A stretch of DNA of 20,466 bases, from NCBI GenBank assembly GCA_015233285.1, contig JADFYA010000015.1, positions 1-20,466 of the forward strand, given 5' to 3'. Origin of the DNA: Deltaproteobacteria bacterium. GTDB lineage: Bacteria; Desulfobacterota; JADFXK01. Made by a program: the position numbers and the translations under genes. This document shows, one piece after another, positions 1 through 8,376 of this stretch (position 1 is its first letter; every line of letters begins with the position of its first letter). Below the pieces are notes generated by a model. The model ran no database searches. It had not been told where the DNA came from and saw only the letters and a list, made by a program, of their open reading frames with translations.

Positions 1-971
1 TACTCTTTCCATGGGTCGGATACAAATCCACGGCAGATGCGGGTGAGCCCGTCCAGAAAAAAAAGGTCGCCACTATCCGATATCGGTTGCCCCCTGACAA
101 TTTTGCCGGCACCGTCGCCAGCTTCAAAGAAGAAATGACGGCTCGAGGATACAAAGAGGGAAAGAACATTGAATATGTGGATTTGTTGACTTCGACGGGA
201 GACCAGTCTTCCGCGCCGGAAGCCGAAGCATTTGTAGAAAAGAACAAGGGCTTTATCGACGCCTATTTGACCTGCGGTTGGATCAGCATGGTTGTCAGAA
301 ACAAAATAAAAGGAACTAATATTCCGCAGGTCGCCTCACCTCTCTATCAGCCTGTCGCCGTCAATCTGGTGGGCGGGCCACTGGATAAACCTTCCAAATC
401 AAATATCGCCGTGGTTTATCTGATGTATCCCCCTGTGAAAACCATTCGGCTTCTAAAAATGGTTTTACCGTCTGCCAAGAAGTATGGAATTGTTTACCAT
501 TCCCAGGTTCCGGCGGATCAGTATTTCAAAAAATGGCATGAAGAGGTTCCGGTTGCGGCCAGAGAAGGCCTGGAATTCATCTACTTTGATTTGAATGATG
601 GTGTCGATAAGGTGATGGCCCAGATCAAACAGTCCGGTGTCGATGCTTTTGGCGGCGGCGTGGCCATAAGAAGACCGGAATTTGCCGGACTTTTCAAAAT
701 GGGCATCCCGGTGGTCGGGCATAAAGATACGATAGATCTTGAAAAGATAAAACCCACGGATGAGCTTATCGGTCATTACAATCCCCTTGATGCCTGCGGG
801 GTTCAGGCGGCAGTGATTCTCTCCGACGTTTTCGGCGGGAAGAACATAGGGGATATCCTTCCACAACCGGCATCCAAACAGATGGTCTATGTGAACCTCG
901 ATGCCGCCAAGCGCCTTGGGATCAACATCCCGACAAAGGTTCTCGGTTACTGCAGTTACATCATAAAATAG
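1..971 (+). CDS. ABC-type solute-binding protein, 5' end outside window
   Basis: Reads open from the window edge (first full codon at position 3), so the signal peptide and true start lie upstream; the TTG at 87 is not the start. The product resembles the ABC_sub_bind (PF04392, TrpX-like) periplasmic binding family. It has the usual flow: an early segment on a remodelled ligand cleft (IPQVASPLYQP), a central LLKMVLPSAKKYGIVY strand-helix, an IPVVGHKD strand, a DACGVQAAVILSDVF helix, and a closing VNLDAAKRLGINIPTKVL that is typical of the family C-terminus. Family members bind small organic ligands in the periplasm. No permease or ATPase gene follows; the next gene is a membrane sensor kinase with a periplasmic Cache domain, so a sensory accessory role is a reasonable inference. 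The ligand cannot be named from sequence. Confidence 0.85.
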   Translation, partial: LFPWVGYKSTADAGEPVQKKKVATIRYRLPPDNFAGTVASFKEEMTARGYKEGKNIEYVDLLTSTGDQSSAPEAEAFVEKNKGFIDAYLTCGWISMVVRNKIKGTNIPQVASPLYQPVAVNLVGGPLDKPSKSNIAVVYLMYPPVKTIRLLKMVLPSAKKYGIVYHSQVPADQYFKKWHEEVPVAAREGLEFIYFDLNDGVDKVMAQIKQSGVDAFGGGVAIRRPEFAGLFKMGIPVVGHKDTIDLEKIKPTDELIGHYNPLDACGVQAAVILSDVFGGKNIGDILPQPASKQMVYVNLDAAKRLGINIPTKVLGYCSYIIK

Positions 972-977
972 ATCTAA

Positions 978-1127
978 TTCGACGAGTTTTATTAATGGGC
1001 AGGCGGAAGTAACTCCCCAGATTCACCCGATGAACGCACATGGCGGAGACCCGCCGAGCGAGGCTTGAATTCAATTGCCCAGTCTGGCCTGATCTGCACA
1101 ATTGGACGAAATCTGCGGATTAAATCA
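978..1127 (+). repeat. decayed copy of the nested palindromic repeat found at 14264-14448
   Basis: Three blocks match the better preserved element in the same order and orientation: TTCGACGAGTTTTATT at 978-993, a CCAGATT...GATGAACGCA block at about 1017-1038, and AATCTGCGGATTAAATCA at 1110-1127. The right-hand outer arm (ACTCGTCGAACTCA) is absent and the middle has diverged. It fills most of the gap between the binding-protein gene and the sensor kinase. Confidence 0.6.
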
Positions 1128-1147
1128 ACGGAGCGTGGTTCTTCACG

Positions 1148-4100
1148 ATGATGATTTCCATAAAAACCAAAATCAACCTGTCCATCTGCCTGTTGATCAC
1201 GGGAGTCTTTATTGCTCTGACGATCAGCGGAACAGCTTCCATCAATATGGTCGTTCGTGATGTCAGTAATGAATTGCTTTTTGAATTTGTGGAAAAGAAC
1301 ATTCAAAAACTGCAATCAAGCTCGGATATATTGAAGGATGTCGGTCTGTTCGACAGCAAAGAGGTCGTGGATAACGCCAGGCGTGAGGCCATCGCTGAAA
1401 TAAAGAAATTCAAATATAAAAATACCGGGTTCATCTATATTATCAATTCGGATGGTCAGGTGGTTTATCATCCCACCATGGATTCGAAGGTCAGTCTTAA
1501 GAGTCTGCCGTATATTCAAGACATCATTCGGAAAAAGAAAGGCCAGACGGCCTATGAAACAAAAGATGGTCAGGATAAAATCGGGACATTCGACTACTTC
1601 CCGGCCTGGAAATGGTATCTGTGCCTGGAGATGAGTGAGCGCGAGTTCTACCGGGAACGAGTTGTTTTTCTCCAAAGAGCCATACTCATATGTATTGCAG
1701 CCTTTCTTGTCGCCCTGGCTATCGGGCTTTCTCTCGGCTTTTCCATAAGTAAGAGACTTAACAAGATCGTCGAGATCGCCAAAAAGGTGACCATCGGCCG
1801 GAGTGATATCGCCTGGTTGTCGGACAGCTCCGATGAAATAGGAATATTGAATGCCTCGCTGAAGAGTATGACCGAAAGCCTGAAGGCAGCAGAGAAAAAA
1901 TATCGCAGTATCTATGAAAATGCCGTTGAGGGGATATTCCAATCTGCCCCGAGTGGTGTATTTATCAGCGCCAATCCGTCTCTGGCCGGAATGCTGGGTT
2001 ATGATTCACCCGATGACCTGATTTCATCGATAACCAATTTGTCTGAACAATTGTATGTTCACAGTCGGGATCGCGATGAGTTTAAGCGAATACTGGCTAA
2101 TGACGGGCAGCTTATTGAATTTGAAACGGATTTTTACAAAAAGGATGGAAGTATCATTTACTGTTCTATATCGGCCCGCACCATCCAGGACGAAGCGGGC
2201 GAACTGCAACTTTATGAAGGCACTATTTTAAATATTACCGAGCGCAAGGAAAAGGAAAAGGCGGAAAGAGAACGCGAAGTCGCGGAGGCGGCAACAAGGA
2301 CCAAGAGTGAGTTTCTGGCCAACATGAGCCACGAGATTCGGACCCCCATGAACGCCATCATCGGCATGAGCCACCTGGCCCTGCAGACGGATCTCACCCC
2401 CAAACAGCTAAACTACATAGAAAAAATAAAAACCTCGGCTCATTCCCTCCTGGGCATTATCAACGACATCCTGGACTTTTCCAAAATCGAGGCCGGCAAG
2501 CTCGAAATGGAGACCATCGACTTTCTGCTCGACGATGTCTTGGACAATATCTCAAACATTGTCACCATCAAAACAGAGGAAAAAGAACTCGAACTCCTCT
2601 TTTCCGTGGCCTCGGAAGTCCCCCGCTGTCTGCTGGGCGATCCGCTCCGCCTCGGACAGGTCCTGATCAATCTGGCCAACAACGCCGTCAAGTTTACGGA
2701 AGAAGGCGAGATTGTGATTCAGGTGGAACTGGAGGAATCTCTCGAAGAGCGCGTTCGGCTGCGCTTTTCGGTCAAAGACACCGGGATAGGGCTGACGGAA
2801 GATCAAATCGGACGGCTTTTCCAGTCGTTCAGTCAGGCCGACGGCTCCACTACCCGCCGTTACGGAGGCACCGGCCTGGGTCTGGCCATCTGCAAACGGC
2901 TGGTGGAGATGATGGATGGCCACATTGAGGTGACGAGCCGGCCGGGTGAAGGGAGTACCTTTAGTTTTTCGGTTGTCTTCGGCCTGGGCCGAAAAGGCAG
3001 TGAACTGCCGCCGCTCTCAACGGACTTGCACGGGATGCGGGTGCTGGTGGTGGATGACAATACCACTTCCAGAGAGATTCTGGAATCCAATCTGGCCGGA
3101 ATGGATTTCCAGGTTGAAACAGTTTCCTCCGGCCTGAAGGCTCTGGATCTGCTGGAACAGGCGACCCTTGAGGGGAAACCTTTCAGCCTGGTCCTGATGG
3201 ATTGGAAGATGCCCGAGATGGACGGCATCGAAGCCTCCAGGCGCATCAAGGCTCACACCCGATTGGCCCAGACCCCGGCCATCCTCATGGTCACAGCCTA
3301 TGGCCGCGAGGAAGTCTTCCTTCAGGCCAAAGAAGCCAACCTGGACGGCTTTCTGATCAAACCGGTCAACCAGTCGGTGCTTTTCGACACGATCTTGAGT
3401 ATCTTCGGCAAGGAAGAGGTGTATCACACCAGGGCTGCCGGCGCCGGTAAGGGCAAGCTGGACACTTCCCTGCTGAACGGGATTCAGGGCGCCCACATCT
3501 TACTTGTGGAAGACAATGTCCTCAACCAGCAGGTGGCTTCAGAACTCCTGGAAGCCGCGGGACTCCGGGTCACCACGGCCGGTAACGGACGAGACGGAGT
3601 GGATGCGGTCCTGGCCGGTTCCTATGATCTTGTTCTCATGGACATCCAGATGCCGGAGATGGACGGCCTGGAAGCCACCCGGTTGATCCGGACCCATGAG
3701 CGGCTGCAATGTTTGCCCATTGTGGCCATGACCGCTCACGCCATGGCGGGCGACCGGGAAAAAAGCCTGCAAGCCGGAATGAACGACCACATCACCAAGC
3801 CGATAGATCCCGATGAACTCTATGCGACTCTAGTACGCTGGATTCAGCCCGGCGAACGGGAGTGTTCCCTGGCCCCAATCCGGAAGGCCGAGGAAGCCCC
3901 GGTTTCGCTGCCCGAACTGCCCGATGTGGACGTTGCCGACGGACTGCGGAAAGTGGCCGGCAACACCCGGGTTTATCTGAAGGTTCTCAAAGGATTCTAT
4001 AGCGATTATCAAAATGCCGGAGACTCCATCCGCGCCGCCCTGGAGGCGAACCGGTTCGATGAAGCCCGGCGGGCGGCCCATACCATTAAAGGAGTGGCCG

Positions 4101-4534
4101 GCAATATCGGGGCCCAGGCCCTGTTCCAGACCGCCGGCGCCCTTGAACTGGCCCTGAAGGATGACCACCAGGAACAAGCCCGGGAGCTCTTTCCTCCTTT
4201 CAAGGCTTCTCTGGACCGGGTCTTCTCGGGTCTGGCCGCCTGGGTTCAGGCTGAGGCCGAAGCGGCTAAGGAAGAGGCCGCCCCGGTCTCCGGAGGACCG
4301 GATTTTCAAACCGCCCGAGACCTGCTGCCCAACATAGTCCGATTACTCGAAGACGGAGATGCGGAAGCAGGAGACCTCCTGGGTTCTTTGCGCACGGCGC
4401 TGGCGGGAGCGGGCCTTGAGTCTACTCTGGATGTTCTGGAAGGCCACGTAGATGCCTTTGATTTCGACGATGCCCTGGCCGCTCTCGACCCCATCGCTCA
4501 AATTCTAAATCTAAGTCCAAAGGGCGATTCATGA
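1148..4534 (+). CDS. membrane hybrid sensor histidine kinase (Cache-HAMP-PAS-HisKA-HATPase-REC-REC-Hpt)
   Basis: An 1128-residue multi-domain kinase. TM1 is at about residues 10-32, followed by a periplasmic single-Cache-like domain at about 35-170 ([18 protein letters not shown] is typical), TM2 at about 178-198, HAMP at about 200-250 and PAS at about 251-365. HisKA carries the phospho-acceptor His395 in [15 protein letters not shown]. The ATPase domain shows N-box NLANNAVKF (508-516), G1 DTGIGL (544-549) and G2 GGTGLGL (573-579). Receiver 1 (about 629-755) has Asp685 in [11 protein letters not shown], receiver 2 (about 782-900) has Asp832 in [11 protein letters not shown], and an Hpt domain has His978 in [12 protein letters not shown] helical tail follows. 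Two adjacent ATGs (1148, 1151) are possible starts; a weak GGAG lies at 1130-1133. All catalytic residues are present, so an active phosphorelay is expected. Codon composition is AT-richer over the sensor half than over the kinase half. Confidence 0.95.
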   Translation: MMISIKTKINLSICLLITGVFIALTISGTASINMVVRDVSNELLFEFVEKNIQKLQSSSDILKDVGLFDSKEVVDNARREAIAEIKKFKYKNTGFIYIINSDGQVVYHPTMDSKVSLKSLPYIQDIIRKKKGQTAYETKDGQDKIGTFDYFPAWKWYLCLEMSEREFYRERVVFLQRAILICIAAFLVALAIGLSLGFSISKRLNKIVEIAKKVTIGRSDIAWLSDSSDEIGILNASLKSMTESLKAAEKKYRSIYENAVEGIFQSAPSGVFISANPSLAGMLGYDSPDDLISSITNLSEQLYVHSRDRDEFKRILANDGQLIEFETDFYKKDGSIIYCSISARTIQDEAGELQLYEGTILNITERKEKEKAEREREVAEAATRTKSEFLANMSHEIRTPMNAIIGMSHLALQTDLTPKQLNYIEKIKTSAHSLLGIINDILDFSKIEAGKLEMETIDFLLDDVLDNISNIVTIKTEEKELELLFSVASEVPRCLLGDPLRLGQVLINLANNAVKFTEEGEIVIQVELEESLEERVRLRFSVKDTGIGLTEDQIGRLFQSFSQADGSTTRRYGGTGLGLAICKRLVEMMDGHIEVTSRPGEGSTFSFSVVFGLGRKGSELPPLSTDLHGMRVLVVDDNTTSREILESNLAGMDFQVETVSSGLKALDLLEQATLEGKPFSLVLMDWKMPEMDGIEASRRIKAHTRLAQTPAILMVTAYGREEVFLQAKEANLDGFLIKPVNQSVLFDTILSIFGKEEVYHTRAAGAGKGKLDTSLLNGIQGAHILLVEDNVLNQQVASELLEAAGLRVTTAGNGRDGVDAVLAGSYDLVLMDIQMPEMDGLEATRLIRTHERLQCLPIVAMTAHAMAGDREKSLQAGMNDHITKPIDPDELYATLVRWIQPGERECSLAPIRKAEEAPVSLPELPDVDVADGLRKVAGNTRVYLKVLKGFYSDYQNAGDSIRAALEANRFDEARRAAHTIKGVAGNIGAQALFQTAGALELALKDDHQEQARELFPPFKASLDRVFSGLAAWVQAEAEAAKEEAAPVSGGPDFQTARDLLPNIVRLLEDGDAEAGDLLGSLRTALAGAGLESTLDVLEGHVDAFDFDDALAALDPIAQILNLSPKGDS

Positions 4535-6369
4535 GTTCCAACGAAAAACTGCGAGTACTCGTTGTCGACGACGAGCGGGCCAACATCACGCTCATGGCCG
4601 ACGCGCTCAAGTCCGATTTCAAAACCGTGGTAGCCAAGAGTGGTTCACAGGCCCTTGAGCGCGCCGGATCGGACAGTCCGCCCGATATCATCTTGCTCGA
4701 CATCCTCATGCCCGATATGGACGGGTACGAGGTCTGCCGCATTCTTAAGGCCGATGAGCGCACCAGGCACATCCCGGTCATCTTCGTTTCGGCCATGAGT
4801 GAAGTGGGAGACGAGACCAAAGGCCTTGAGATCGGGGCGGTGGATTACATTACCAAGCCCTTTAATCCGGCCATAGTTCGAGCCAGGGTCCGGACCCATC
4901 TCGAATCCGCCATGGCCCGGGCCAAGATATCGGCCCTGCTCAACAACTCCGGTCAGGGCTTCCTGTCCTTCGGCCGGGACCTGCTGGTGGATGAAGAATA
5001 CAGCCGGGAGTGCGGGAAGATCTTCAACATTCCCATTGCCAATCAACCCATCAACGCTCTCCTTTACCCTGAGGACGGCCCGGAGCGACATAACTTCGCC
5101 GCCAATGTGGCCCGGATACTCTCCGATCCCGACAGCTTCAAACGCGATCTGTACATCTCACTCATGCCGGGCGAATTCCTGCTGAGCGGCAAGTACCTGC
5201 GGGCCGAGTACAAAGTTCTTGGCGATGACAAATTGATGCTCATCCTCACCGACATCACCGGCCAAAAGGAACTTGAGCACGGGATCCGCCTGGAGCGCCG
5301 GCGACTGAAGTTCATTGTCTCGGCCGTTCGGGAGACTCCTGATTTTTTTGAAATTCTCAAGGATTTCGATGAGCTCGACAACAAAAAATTGGAGGCCCTG
5401 CTGGGCTCCGGGGCGCCTCCTCGGCAGATCCTGGGTGAGCTCTACCGCCATGTCCACACCCTTAAGGGACTCTTTCAGCAAATAAATTTCATCCACCTGC
5501 CGCCGGCCCTCCATGACCTGGAAACCCGGCTCTCGGCCCTCAGACAGGCTGAACGCGACCTGGATATGGCGGCGATTCGGGCTGTTTGCAATCCATCAGA
5601 ACTGCGTCAGGCCCGGCTCCGGGATCTGGCCGTTATCGAAGAAGCGCTGGGAGCCGACTTTTTGCTGCAAAGCGGCCGGATCGACATCACCCGCGAGCAG
5701 GCCTTCGGGCTCGAGGCCCTGGCCAAACGGCTGATGACCCGCGGTGCTCACGGTCTTGATGCCGAAGACGTGGCCTTGCTACAGGATTTGAGTATCATCC
5801 GCCACATCAGTTTGAAGTCCCTGCTCAACGGCTATCCCAAGGCGACACGGCTGCTGGCTGAGCGTCTCGGGAAGGCGATTTACCCCTTTTCCATGGAAGG
5901 CGACGATATCCTGGTCGATCCCGATCGGTTCAATAATTTTTCTAAAGCCCTCATTCACGTTTTCCGAAATGCCCTGGATCACGGCATTGAGTCGCCGGAC
6001 GAGCGCAGCGCCCTGGGCAAGGACGAAGTCGGTACCATCACCTGCTCCGTCGCCTCGCGGGGGAGCGAGATCATCTTGACCGTTTCCGACGACGGCCGGG
6101 GAGTGGACGCGGATTTGCTGCGGGCCCGGGCGGTGTCGTTGAATTTACTTGGTCCGGAAGAGGCCCGCCGGCTTGATGACAGGGCGGTGCTGAACATGAT
6201 GTTTGAAGAGTTCTTCTCGACCAGGGAGTCCATCACGGATCTTTCCGGAAGAGGAGTCGGGCTGTCCGCGGTGAAGACGGCATTGGAAGAGTTGGGTGGC
6301 AGAGTGGAGATAGAAACTGATATGGGGAAAGGTACGACCTTTCGCTTCATCCTGAAAACCTCCCCTTAA
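4531..6369 (+). CDS. REC-Hpt-HATPase signalling protein with CheA-like ATPase domain
   Basis: The ATG overlaps the stop codon of the hybrid kinase (ATGA at 4531-4534), indicating translational coupling. The 612-residue product starts with a receiver domain (about 7-125; acidic pocket Asp13/Asp14, phospho-acceptor Asp57 in [11 protein letters not shown], Lys109). A PAS-like or unassigned region follows (about 135-245, ending in the PAS-type [17 protein letters not shown]). Then comes an Hpt-like segment with His309 in YRHVHTLKG, and a GHKL ATPase of the CheA class: N-box [15 protein letters not shown] (478-492), G1 SDDGRGV (519-525), G2 [11 protein letters not shown] (572-582). CheA proteins normally carry a P3 dimerisation domain and a C-terminal CheW-like P5 domain. 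No P5 is present here (the protein ends right after the ATPase) and no clear P3. It probably links the upstream kinase to the downstream receiver without CheW or a chemoreceptor, but partner specificity is inferred. Confidence 0.9.
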   Translation: MSSNEKLRVLVVDDERANITLMADALKSDFKTVVAKSGSQALERAGSDSPPDIILLDILMPDMDGYEVCRILKADERTRHIPVIFVSAMSEVGDETKGLEIGAVDYITKPFNPAIVRARVRTHLESAMARAKISALLNNSGQGFLSFGRDLLVDEEYSRECGKIFNIPIANQPINALLYPEDGPERHNFAANVARILSDPDSFKRDLYISLMPGEFLLSGKYLRAEYKVLGDDKLMLILTDITGQKELEHGIRLERRRLKFIVSAVRETPDFFEILKDFDELDNKKLEALLGSGAPPRQILGELYRHVHTLKGLFQQINFIHLPPALHDLETRLSALRQAERDLDMAAIRAVCNPSELRQARLRDLAVIEEALGADFLLQSGRIDITREQAFGLEALAKRLMTRGAHGLDAEDVALLQDLSIIRHISLKSLLNGYPKATRLLAERLGKAIYPFSMEGDDILVDPDRFNNFSKALIHVFRNALDHGIESPDERSALGKDEVGTITCSVASRGSEIILTVSDDGRGVDADLLRARAVSLNLLGPEEARRLDDRAVLNMMFEEFFSTRESITDLSGRGVGLSAVKTALEELGGRVEIETDMGKGTTFRFILKTSP

Positions 6370-6396
6370 TAGGGCACTTTTGAGGATCTACATTCG

Positions 6397-6924
6397 ATGG
6401 CCGAACAATTTAATATCGCTTCCTTTATGAAAGTGGTTACGGAACGCGCCGTGATCTTTCTCACCGACGATCTGCATATTGAGGTGCACGGGATTCATTA
6501 TGATCAGGAAAAAATGCAAAGGCTCAAGCTGCGCTACCTGACCTCGCTTCTGGCGGTGGAGGGCAGCCTGCGGCTTTATCTGGCCTTTAGTTTTGAAAAG
6601 CCCCTGATCGAGTATGCCTTCGAGATCTACGCTGAAGACATCGAGGTGGCGGAAGAGGAGCGGGAGAGATACATTGAAGAGACCGCCGCAGACATGATCA
6701 ACATTATCGTGGGGAATGTTACCGGAAGCCTGCCCTCACAAGGCTCGGCGGTCAGCCTGTCACCTCCAATCGTCATCTCCGAAGCCAAGACCATCTTTCG
6801 TAACAAGGGAGAGCTGTTTTACACCGCATGCCTGGAAACGGCTCATGGACAAATGGATATCCATATCGTCGGCCCTAAGGACCTGTTTGAAGATCAGTGC
6901 CGAAGGCTCTCGGGTTACAAATGA
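6397..6924 (+). CDS. CheX-like chemotaxis phosphatase-family protein
   Basis: 175 residues, comparable with CheX/CheC-family proteins (PF13690-like). The signature helix reads EETAADMINIIVGN (94-107), with Asn102 and the glycine/asparagine turn, and a proline pair about 22 residues later (Pro123/Pro124), as in the CheC/CheX/FliY active-site pattern ExxN-x22-P. The acidic position is Asp99 rather than the usual Glu. CheX enzymes dephosphorylate CheY-type receivers. The gene sits 25 bases before a stand-alone receiver, which is the obvious partner. A GAGGA lies at 6381-6385 upstream of the ATG. Cytoplasmic; no membrane segments. The family call is good; retained phosphatase activity is inferred. 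Confidence 0.8.
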   Translation: MAEQFNIASFMKVVTERAVIFLTDDLHIEVHGIHYDQEKMQRLKLRYLTSLLAVEGSLRLYLAFSFEKPLIEYAFEIYAEDIEVAEEERERYIEETAADMINIIVGNVTGSLPSQGSAVSLSPPIVISEAKTIFRNKGELFYTACLETAHGQMDIHIVGPKDLFEDQCRRLSGYK

Positions 6925-6949
6925 AATAACGGTCTGAAGGAGGCCTGAG

Positions 6950-7327
6950 ATGAAATCATTGTCTTTCATGCTGGTGGATGATTCCAATATCACCATCAAG
7001 AAACTGACCAACATGATCGAAGAACTTGGCCATCGAGTCATCTTTGTGGCCAACACCGGTCAACATGCTGCCAACGAATACATGGCTGTCAAACCCGACA
7101 TGGTGACCATGGATATCACGATGCCGGATATGGATGGGATTGAAGCCACCAGAAGGATTGTCGCCCAGGATAAGAACGCCCTGATCATCATGATCACCTC
7201 CCACGGTCAGGAGCAAATGGTCATCGAAGCCATTGAAGCGGGCGCCAAGGGCTATGTCTTGAAACCGGTGAACAAGGATAAACTCAAGGAGCACATTGAA
7301 CAGGTTTTTGCCAAATACGGAGCATAA
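6950..7327 (+). CDS. stand-alone CheY-like receiver
   Basis: 125 residues, the length of a single receiver domain with no output domain. Visible residues: acidic pair Asp10/Asp11, phospho-acceptor Asp55 in VTMDITMPDMDG, switch Thr83 in MITSHG, and the conserved Lys105 in YVLKPVNKDKL. A strong GGAGG lies 7-8 bases before the ATG. It is placed between a CheX-like phosphatase gene and a diguanylate cyclase, so it probably carries phosphate from the upstream histidine kinases and is reset by the CheX-like protein. It may act on the cyclase by protein contact. It is too short and too degenerate in output to be assigned to chemotaxis, and no flagellar switch or MCP gene is nearby. Confidence 0.92.
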   Translation: MKSLSFMLVDDSNITIKKLTNMIEELGHRVIFVANTGQHAANEYMAVKPDMVTMDITMPDMDGIEATRRIVAQDKNALIIMITSHGQEQMVIEAIEAGAKGYVLKPVNKDKLKEHIEQVFAKYGA

Positions 7328-7329
7328 CC

Positions 7330-8370
7330 ATGCTGGAGAATCTCATCTTTGAGACTCACTTTGATATCATTCCTTTCGATGTTTATGTGGTCGATATAGC
7401 TACCTATAATATCGTCTATATGAACAAACACCTTAAGGAACGCCAGGGGGATTCCACAGGTCTTTGTTGCTACAAAGCCTTTTTTGAATTGGAGCAGCCC
7501 TGCCTGTTCTGCAAGATCAGGGAACTAGTGACGAAGGACGGAAAACCCAACGGCAAAACCTTTGTTTTCGAACATTTCAACGACTTGCACGACCGCTGGT
7601 ACCAACTGCAGGAAAAAGCCCTCTGTTGGCCGGATGGCCGTGTCGCCAAATATTCCATCGCTGTGGATATTTCCGAACTCAAAGAGACGCAGAACCGGCT
7701 GGCGGAGGCCCATGCCACCCTGGCACTCAAATCCAAAGAGCTTGAGATCCTCTCCGCCACGGACCGTTTGACTAAAGTTTACAACCGCCTCCGGCTAGAT
7801 GAATTCCTAAAGGCCGAATTCCAAAGATCCCGGCGTTACGGCAATCCCTTATCCGTCATCATGCTGGATATCGACCATTTCAAAAGGGTAAACGATACGC
7901 ACGGCCACCAGGCGGGGGATCAGGTACTTTGTGAGATGGCCGGGCTTCTGGAAAGCCACATCCGACGGACCGACCTGCTGGGGCGCTGGGGGGGGGAAGA
8001 ATTTATGGTCATCTGCACGGAGACCGATCTGCCGGATGCCCTCGACATAGCTGAAAAAATACGTTGTGCCATCGAGACGCATCCCTTTCCCGTGATCGAG
8101 TCCATGACGGTCAGTTTGGGGGTCGCAGAGCTTAAAGAGGACGATACCATGGCCAGCATCATCAAACGGGCGGATGCGGCGCTGTATGAAGCCAAACAAA
8201 AGGGGAGAAACCGGGTCGAGGCCGCTGTTCAGCTTGATTCAAATGCACCGGCAGTCTCTTCAATCAAAACGCCTCCGGAAAGGGTTGGCTGTGTTAAACC
8301 AACTCTCTCCGGAGGCTTAAATTTATCCGGTCTAACCACTTCAGATGAATCCCTTAAAGGCCGGCCTTAA
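7330..8370 (+). CDS. PAS-GGEEF diguanylate cyclase
   Basis: Starts two bases after the receiver stop, with GGAG overlapping the end of that gene, so it is co-translated. The 346-residue product has a PAS-like domain at about 10-118 carrying a cysteine cluster (Cys46, Cys47, Cys58, Cys61; pattern CC-x10-CxxC), which could hold a redox cofactor or metal. A short coiled coil follows (about 118-142), then a GGDEF domain at about 143-277. The active-site loop is GGEEF at 221-225, the metal/substrate motif DIDHFKRVNDTHGHQAGD precedes it, and the inhibitory I-site RRTD (212-215) lies five residues before GGEEF, so the enzyme should synthesise c-di-GMP with product inhibition. A run of nine G (7988-7996) encodes part of the catalytic loop. 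The last about 65 residues look unstructured and overlap a strong stem-loop at 8271-8316. Confidence 0.93.
   Translation: MLENLIFETHFDIIPFDVYVVDIATYNIVYMNKHLKERQGDSTGLCCYKAFFELEQPCLFCKIRELVTKDGKPNGKTFVFEHFNDLHDRWYQLQEKALCWPDGRVAKYSIAVDISELKETQNRLAEAHATLALKSKELEILSATDRLTKVYNRLRLDEFLKAEFQRSRRYGNPLSVIMLDIDHFKRVNDTHGHQAGDQVLCEMAGLLESHIRRTDLLGRWGGEEFMVICTETDLPDALDIAEKIRCAIETHPFPVIESMTVSLGVAELKEDDTMASIIKRADAALYEAKQKGRNRVEAAVQLDSNAPAVSSIKTPPERVGCVKPTLSGGLNLSGLTTSDESLKGRP
8271..8316 (-). terminator. stem-loop inside the diguanylate cyclase 3' end; probable terminator for the minus-strand operon
   Basis: Eighteen-base arms (8271-8288 and 8299-8316; cores GCCTCCGGA and TCCGGAGGC) pair with one mismatch and one G-T wobble around a 10-base loop. 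On the minus strand the hairpin lies 61 bases past the acyl-CoA dehydrogenase stop and is followed by GTTTTGATTG. On the plus strand it is followed by TTAAATTTATCC, so weak bidirectional action is possible. Confidence 0.55.
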
Positions 8371-8376
8371 CATGCT

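Noticed and set aside
87..971. TTG at 87 as the start of the solute-binding protein
   Set aside because: The frame is open to the window edge and no ribosome-binding site precedes 87; the true start lies upstream.
3017..3496. 159-codon antisense frame under the receiver domains of the hybrid kinase
   Set aside because: Opposite strand to an intact, motif-rich gene; composition mirrors the sense codons.
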